NCBI GenBank assembly: GCA_020444075.1
Contig: JAHLLR010000002.1
Coordinates: 62,001-126,000 of the forward strand
Direction of reading: 5' to 3'
From: Deltaproteobacteria bacterium
GTDB lineage: Bacteria > Desulfobacterota > Desulfobacteria > Desulfobacterales > Desulfosarcinaceae
DNA length: 64,000 nucleotides
In this document: positions 60,105-64,000 of the stretch, one piece after another
Numbering within the stretch: position 1 is the stretch's first letter
Layout of the letters: every line of letters starts with the position of its first letter
Made by a program: the position numbers and the translations under genes
The notes under the pieces: generated by a model
What the model was told of the DNA's origin: nothing
The model's input: the letters and a program-made list of their open reading frames with translations, nothing else
Database searches by the model: none

Positions 60105-60827
60105 TTACTTCCGGCGCTGGAGATACCAGCGCTGAAGGTCATAGATAACCTGGGTGAGCTTATTCTGCTCTTCCTTTTCTATGTCCTCGAATTCGAAGGC
60201 GTAGCGGTAAAATCCGCGGTCCTGATCGTGTTCGATCCGCTTGACTTCGGCCTTTTTTACGTAAATGGTATTGCCCGGCCGATCATAATCGCCTGGAAAT
60301 ACCAGGCTGACATCATAGACCTGCTGGTCCATTTTCAATACCGGTCCGCGCATGAACTTGAAATTGTGTTTGGTCAGGACTCCGTAAACGCCGCCGAGGC
60401 TGACATTGATCAGGTCGATGACCCCCTGGATTTTTTTCAATTTGAAATGCATCTGGGTCCCGGTCAAGGTATTTACCCGGAAATTCCGTCGACGCTGCAG
60501 CCGCTCCACGTGCTCGGGAAAGGGTATTTTCAGACCCTGCTCGCAAAATCTGCCGCCCCGCGTGCTGAAGATGTACTCCAGACGATCCGGTCCGTTGAAG
60601 TTGAACCGCAGATGCCATAAATCCTTGACGGCGGCGGCCTCCTCGAAATCCTCCGGGGGGTCGACCAGCAAGTGGCTGCCGTCTGCATCCTTCATGATGC
60701 CGGTGATGCAGGTGAGCCGATCGAAACCGGCTCCGACCACATTCATGGAAATGATTATTTTATTTGCAACCAGTGTGTTGAACAATTCGTTGAGTTTTTC
60801 ACCCTGGACTTTTCCCGCATCTCCCAT
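60105..60827 (-). CDS. PilZ-domain protein (YcgR-like)
   Basis: A 240-residue protein with a YcgR-type N-domain and a PilZ domain whose c-di-GMP motifs are ERLQRRRNFRVN and INVSLGGVYG. YcgR-type proteins brake flagella or alter surface behaviour when bound to c-di-GMP. The start is set at ATG 60827 rather than the TTG at 60833. Confidence 0.9.
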   Translation of the reverse strand: MGDAGKVQGEKLNELFNTLVANKIIISMNVVGAGFDRLTCITGIMKDADGSHLLVDPPEDFEEAAAVKDLWHLRFNFNGPDRLEYIFSTRGGRFCEQGLKIPFPEHVERLQRRRNFRVNTLTGTQMHFKLKKIQGVIDLINVSLGGVYGVLTKHNFKFMRGPVLKMDQQVYDVSLVFPGDYDRPGNTIYVKKAEVKRIEHDQDRGFYRYAFEFEDIEKEEQNKLTQVIYDLQRWYLQRRK

Positions 60828-60982
60828 AAGCAAAGACCCTTAGTGTGCCTGCCGGTCGCTTTCGGCTTAATCCGTGAACCTTTTTTCTTTTTTCGGCCAT
60901 CGTCGCCGAATCTTTAACACAGACACGGGTGCATGGAGCAATGGTTTTTTTCGGTCGGTGTCAACAGGCCATTGAACCCTGT

Positions 60983-61225
60983 TCATTTATCATCGGCCGC
61001 TTCGTCCAGCTGTTGATATTTTTCCGTCTGCTGCGTCTGTATCTCACCGAGATCCTCTTTCATTTTTTTGTACCGGTCCACGTTCTTTTTCCCGGCCATT
61101 TCTTCCACCGTATCATCCACCTTGTCCCGGGTGTCCGTTCCTTCGCACCCGCCGGCACCCAATGAAACGCAGAGAAGGAACCCAAGCATCACGGTTTTTA
61201 ATGTCCGGCCAAATGCTTCATTCAT
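60983..61225 (-). CDS. small lipoprotein
   Basis: An 80-residue protein with leader MNEAFGRTLKTVMLGFLLCV and lipobox LGAGGC, then a charged helical region (YKKMKEDLGEIQTQQTEKYQ). AAGGAGACACC precedes the start. Function unknown. Confidence 0.75.
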   Translation of the reverse strand: MNEAFGRTLKTVMLGFLLCVSLGAGGCEGTDTRDKVDDTVEEMAGKKNVDRYKKMKEDLGEIQTQQTEKYQQLDEAADDK

Positions 61226-61234
61226 GGTGTCTCC

Positions 61235-61876
61235 TTATTCAAACTGGTTGCGAAATGATTTAAAAGCAGCTCTGAGATCCGCCAATTCATCTTTCAGAGA
61301 CTGTATTTCTGCTTCCAGTCGCGCCAGCCGATCGGTTTCATCGGGCAGAATGACCGGGTCGGCTGTTCCAGCGTTTTCGGTGCCGTCATCGGGTTCACCG
61401 GAAAGCAGATGCATGTACCGGCACTCCTTGTGGCCGGGCAGTCGCGCCAAACGGCGAACCAGGCTCCATTCGCACAACCGGTCCAGCGTTTCCTGCACTG
61501 CTTCCAGGCTGTCGAAGGCATGCAGGCGGTCGGTGCGGCTGCGGATGGCGCCCGGCGTCTGGGGACCGCGAAGCAACAGTACGCAGAGCACAGCGGCTTC
61601 GGACGCCACCATATTGTGCTGCCGGGTGAAGATCTCCTCGTATTTGGGTACCCGGCCGACCGTACTCCGGTTAACCAGGCCGTTTTTTTCCAGGCCGTCC
61701 ACCGCATCCGCTACGGTCTGTTCGTCCCAGTCCACCACCGGATCCCGGTTGGACTTCTGGTTGCAGGCATTGATCAGGGCGTTGAGGGACAACGGGCAAT
61801 ATTCAGGCGTTGCCATGGCTTTTTCCATGAGGCAGCCCAGCACTCTGGCCTCTTGGCCATTTATCATTATATCCAT
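61235..61876 (-). CDS. YceH/DUF480 family protein
   Basis: A 213-residue double winged-helix protein of the YceH type (ARVLGCLMEKAMATPEYCPLS, NALINACNQKSNRDPV, VASEAAVLCVLLLRGPQT) ending in a coiled coil (LEAEIQSLKDELADLRAAF). ATG 61876 follows GGAGGG. Likely a DNA-binding regulator of unknown target. Confidence 0.88.
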   Translation of the reverse strand: MDIMINGQEARVLGCLMEKAMATPEYCPLSLNALINACNQKSNRDPVVDWDEQTVADAVDGLEKNGLVNRSTVGRVPKYEEIFTRQHNMVASEAAVLCVLLLRGPQTPGAIRSRTDRLHAFDSLEAVQETLDRLCEWSLVRRLARLPGHKECRYMHLLSGEPDDGTENAGTADPVILPDETDRLARLEAEIQSLKDELADLRAAFKSFRNQFE

Positions 61877-61946
61877 CGTGGTTCCCTCCATGTCTGGCAT
61901 GGGTTTGCGGCCTTTCGCAACACGTTTTTGCCGGAAGGGTTTTGCT

Positions 61947-62108
61947 CTATTTTGTCTGTTCCATCATGTCGTTTGTCTTTTGGAGCATCTCTGTCTTGCC
62001 GGACAGGTAATCGGGAATTTCCAGGAACGGGATATCCACAATCTGGAAAAATTCCAGAATGAGGGCCGCGATGATGATGACCAGGGCATAAATGATAAAT
62101 TTTCCCAT
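61947..62108 (-). CDS. small single-pass membrane protein
   Basis: A 53-residue protein with one hydrophobic helix (GKFIIYALVIIIAALILEFF) and a short polar tail. ATG 62108 follows AAAGGAGACC. Function unknown. Upstream of it, 62109-62398 holds no gene apart from the repeat before the DeoR-type gene. Confidence 0.65.
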   Translation of the reverse strand: MGKFIIYALVIIIAALILEFFQIVDIPFLEIPDYLSGKTEMLQKTNDMMEQTK

Positions 62109-62377
62109 GCGGGTCTCCTTTCGGGTCCGGATCGAAAACGGTTGATGATCACTCACAGGGACGGCATTGTGCCGCAATTGCGCGAGAAAGGATAATATCG
62201 TTTCTCTGATCAAAAGGCCAGCACGACGCGGTTTCTTTTTTATCCCCGGATTTTTATGCCTCTGCGGCACAGGCTCGCGCCGGTAACCGGCGGATAAACA
62301 GCTGCGGGGGATACCTATGTGAACTCCCGGTTGATCAATTTATAATTTTTCCGAGGATCTGCGCGTTAATATTTTTT

Positions 62378-62397
62378 ATTGACTTTTATTGACTTTT
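62378..62397 (+). repeat. tandem ATTGACTTTT before the DeoR-type gene
   Basis: Two adjacent copies of ATTGACTTTT (62378-62387 and 62388-62397) end one base before the ATG at 62399. It may be an operator or promoter element; if so, the real start is more likely 62444. Confidence 0.4.
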
Positions 62398-62398
62398 T

Positions 62399-63253
62399 AT
62401 GATTGTTTTCAGCAACCAGCTGCTGTTCAATCGGACTCCATCCATGACCGTTGCGCAACCAAAAGCAGACATCATTCCCGCCCAACGTCGCAATGTCATT
62501 CTTGAGCTGTTACGACAAAAGGGCGTCGTTTCAGTTCACGAACTGTCCGATACCATCGGCGTTTCATTACCGACAATCCGTCGTGATCTGGACTGGCTGG
62601 CCAAAACAGGCGCTGTTCAGCGGAGTCACGGCGGCGCCACGCTGAAGACAACTCCGGGTACGACTTTCGAACCGGACTATCATATTGCATCCAAAATCGC
62701 ACGAGAGGAAAAAGCGACCATCGGCAAACTGGCGGCCGACAGGCTTCAGGACAACCAGAGTGTCATTTTTGATTCCAGCTCAACCGTTTACGAAGCCGCC
62801 TACCAGGTTGTCGAAAAAGGACTGAAACTCACTGCGGTAACCAACGATATCCGCATTGGTGAACTGCTTGCCGGAAGCCCGTCGATTCACCTGCTGGTCA
62901 GCGGAGGGTCTCTCCGCCCGGGCTCCTACACCCTGATTGGCGAGCCGGGAACGAGCTTTCTGAAAGGCCTGCACGTGGATGTGGCCTTGATGGGGATTCA
63001 TGCCATCAACCAGTCGTCGTGCTGCGATACGTCGTTGGAGGTGGCCTATACCAAGCGCTACATGGCGGCGGCCGCCAAACAGGTCATCGTACTGGCCCAT
63101 GCCTCGAAATTCGGACACGTCGCATTTTTTGATGCCTTTGACGTCGATGATAAATTTGAAATCATCACGGACCGGCCGCTGGCCCCGGCGATTCGCCGAA
63201 CATTGGAAGAGAAGGGCGCCACGGTCACCATTGCCGGTAATCGGAAAGAATGA
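62399..63253 (+). CDS. DeoR/GlpR-family transcriptional repressor
   Basis: A 284-residue regulator with HTH VSVHELSDTIGVSLPTIRRDLDWL and the sugar-phosphate-sensing domain (IFDSSSTVYEAAYQV, AVTNDIRIGELLAG, VSGGSLRPGSYTLIG, VLAHASKFGH). ATG 62399 and ATG 62444 are both possible. It resembles the regulator at 7.7 kb. panB follows on the same strand, but a link is not evident; its true target may be one of the Ugp-like importers. Confidence 0.88.
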   Translation: MIVFSNQLLFNRTPSMTVAQPKADIIPAQRRNVILELLRQKGVVSVHELSDTIGVSLPTIRRDLDWLAKTGAVQRSHGGATLKTTPGTTFEPDYHIASKIAREEKATIGKLAADRLQDNQSVIFDSSSTVYEAAYQVVEKGLKLTAVTNDIRIGELLAGSPSIHLLVSGGSLRPGSYTLIGEPGTSFLKGLHVDVALMGIHAINQSSCCDTSLEVAYTKRYMAAAAKQVIVLAHASKFGHVAFFDAFDVDDKFEIITDRPLAPAIRRTLEEKGATVTIAGNRKE

Positions 63254-63408
63254 TTGAGCCGGTTGATGGTCACTGACCCAAGGCAGGTTCAGAATACGCA
63301 TAACCGGTTTGCCGGAGGATCCGTTGCGGGTGGCGGGTGTATCCTATCACCCGACGCCAAGGTCCGCCGATAAATCAGAATGTCAATTACCAACGGAGGA
63401 ATTTTACA

Positions 63409-64000
63409 TTGAAAAAGAAACTGACCCGCTTCGATCTCCAGAATATGAAAACGGAAGGCCGAAAGGTTGTCTGGGTAACCGCCTACGACTACATCACCGC
63501 CCAGTTGGCGGAAGAAGCCGGCATGGACATGCTCCTTGTGGGAGACAGCCTTGGAATGGCTGTTTACGGGTATTCGGGAACCGTTCCCGTCACCATGGAC
63601 CAGTGCATCTACCACACCGAAGCGGTTCGCCGCGCCGCACCCAACACGTTCGTCATCGGGGACATGCCTTTCGGCGCTTACCAGGTCGGTGTCGAAGACG
63701 CCTGCCGCAATGCGGTCCGGTTTCACAAGGAAGCCGGCGTCGACTGCGTCAAGCTGGAAGGCGGCACGCGGGTAGCGCCGGTCATCCGGGCCATCAGTGA
63801 CGGCGGCATGCTGGTGATGGGGCACGTGGGACTCACCCCCCAAAGCTCTGGTGCCATGGGTGGATTCCGGGCACAGGGGCGTACCGCTGACAGTGCCAAG
63901 GCGATTATCGAAGATGCCAAGGCGGTTTATGCGTCCGGTGCATTTGCCGTGCTCGTGGAAGGGGTCCCGCCCGAGGTCACCCGGGTCATCTGCAATGAGC
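63409..64000 (+). CDS. panB: 3-methyl-2-oxobutanoate hydroxymethyltransferase, 3' end outside window
   Basis: The frame starts at TTG 63409, eight bases after GGAGGA, and runs off the window after 197 codons. The sequence is clear PanB: TAYDYITAQLAEEAGMDMLL, VGDSLGMAVYGY, TEAVRRAAPNTFVIGDMPFG, AGVDCVKLEGG and MGHVGLTPQSSGAMGGF. PanB adds a hydroxymethyl group from methylene-THF to oxoisovalerate in pantothenate synthesis. Confidence 0.93.
   Translation, partial: MKKKLTRFDLQNMKTEGRKVVWVTAYDYITAQLAEEAGMDMLLVGDSLGMAVYGYSGTVPVTMDQCIYHTEAVRRAAPNTFVIGDMPFGAYQVGVEDACRNAVRFHKEAGVDCVKLEGGTRVAPVIRAISDGGMLVMGHVGLTPQSSGAMGGFRAQGRTADSAKAIIEDAKAVYASGAFAVLVEGVPPEVTRVICNE

Noticed and set aside
1-64000. tRNA (including selC), rRNA, CRISPR arrays, transposases, attachment sites
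   Set aside because: Looked for T-arm motifs, repeat-spacer patterns and transposase motifs by eye; none found. A covariance search could still reveal a tRNA.

Overview
The window looks like the chromosome of an anaerobic, selenocysteine-using member of the Desulfobacterota, most like a Desulfosarcina/Desulfobacterales-type sulfate reducer. The signs are HdrA/MvhD electron-transfer modules, a MetV-MetF pair of the Wood-Ljungdahl methyl branch, a corrinoid activator of the ASKHA/RACE type, a Qmo-like quinone-linked complex, hybrid cluster protein, many sigma-54 activators and two in-frame UGA codons at positions where selenocysteine is expected. This assignment is inferred from gene content only. 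No tRNA, rRNA, CRISPR array, insertion sequence or transposase was seen.

Layout. 1-5.6 kb: hdrA (5' cut off), a UGA-containing mvhD, metV and metF, then a CheY-like regulator, a structured untranslated stretch with a strong terminator, and an AroE-like gene lacking the usual catalytic Asp. 5.6-7.6 kb: a truncated sigma-54 activator, a selenocysteine peroxiredoxin and a GAF-domain remnant. 7.6-12.6 kb: a DeoR-type regulator with a UgpB/A/E/C-like ABC importer. 12.7-16.9 kb (minus): an apparent operon of ACR3-like/USP fusion, small protein, thioredoxin and RACE activator. 17.1-20.9 kb: CoA-disulfide reductase-like enzyme, OsmC and a small protein, divergent from a sigma-54 activator. 21-24.7 kb: DUF134 and Gly-rich genes, an Old Yellow Enzyme remnant, thioredoxin and a second sigma-54 activator.

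24.9-31.9 kb holds the most unusual locus. From a good -24/-12 promoter run two TusA-type genes (one without the catalytic Cys), a free MvhD, QmoA-like, QmoB/HdrA-like, a small winged-helix-like protein, QmoC-like, DsrE-like and an unknown Cys-rich protein. It is followed by a collapsed metV-metF remnant. It reads as a sulfur-relay-linked, membrane-bound Qmo-like complex, without aprBA or sat beside it in the window.

32.5-35.8 kb (minus): NCS1 permease, GalU and IlvE. 36-40.8 kb: ugpC, then ugpB-A-E with two large hairpins after ugpB. 40.8-51 kb: an Acg-type nitroreductase, HAD phosphatase, glycerophosphodiester phosphodiesterase with a long leader, an enoyl-CoA hydratase/DUF1786/PaaI run, a divergent polysaccharide deacetylase, a periplasmic binding protein, a GAF protein and a MocR regulator divergent from DUF2917 and EamA genes. 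53-64 kb: hcp, ssb, a DUF362 ferredoxin, an RlmL-type methylase, YbaK, DUF2284, two YebG-like genes, a phospholipase A2-like lipoprotein, a PilZ protein, YceH, a second DeoR regulator and the 5' part of panB.

Recurring themes are selenocysteine decoding, sigma-54 control through two activators that share a six-Cys PAS domain, glycerol-3-phosphate/sugar uptake, and several genes broken by internal deletion (MetVF, ACR3-like, Old Yellow Enzyme, GAF and sigma-54 activator remnants).
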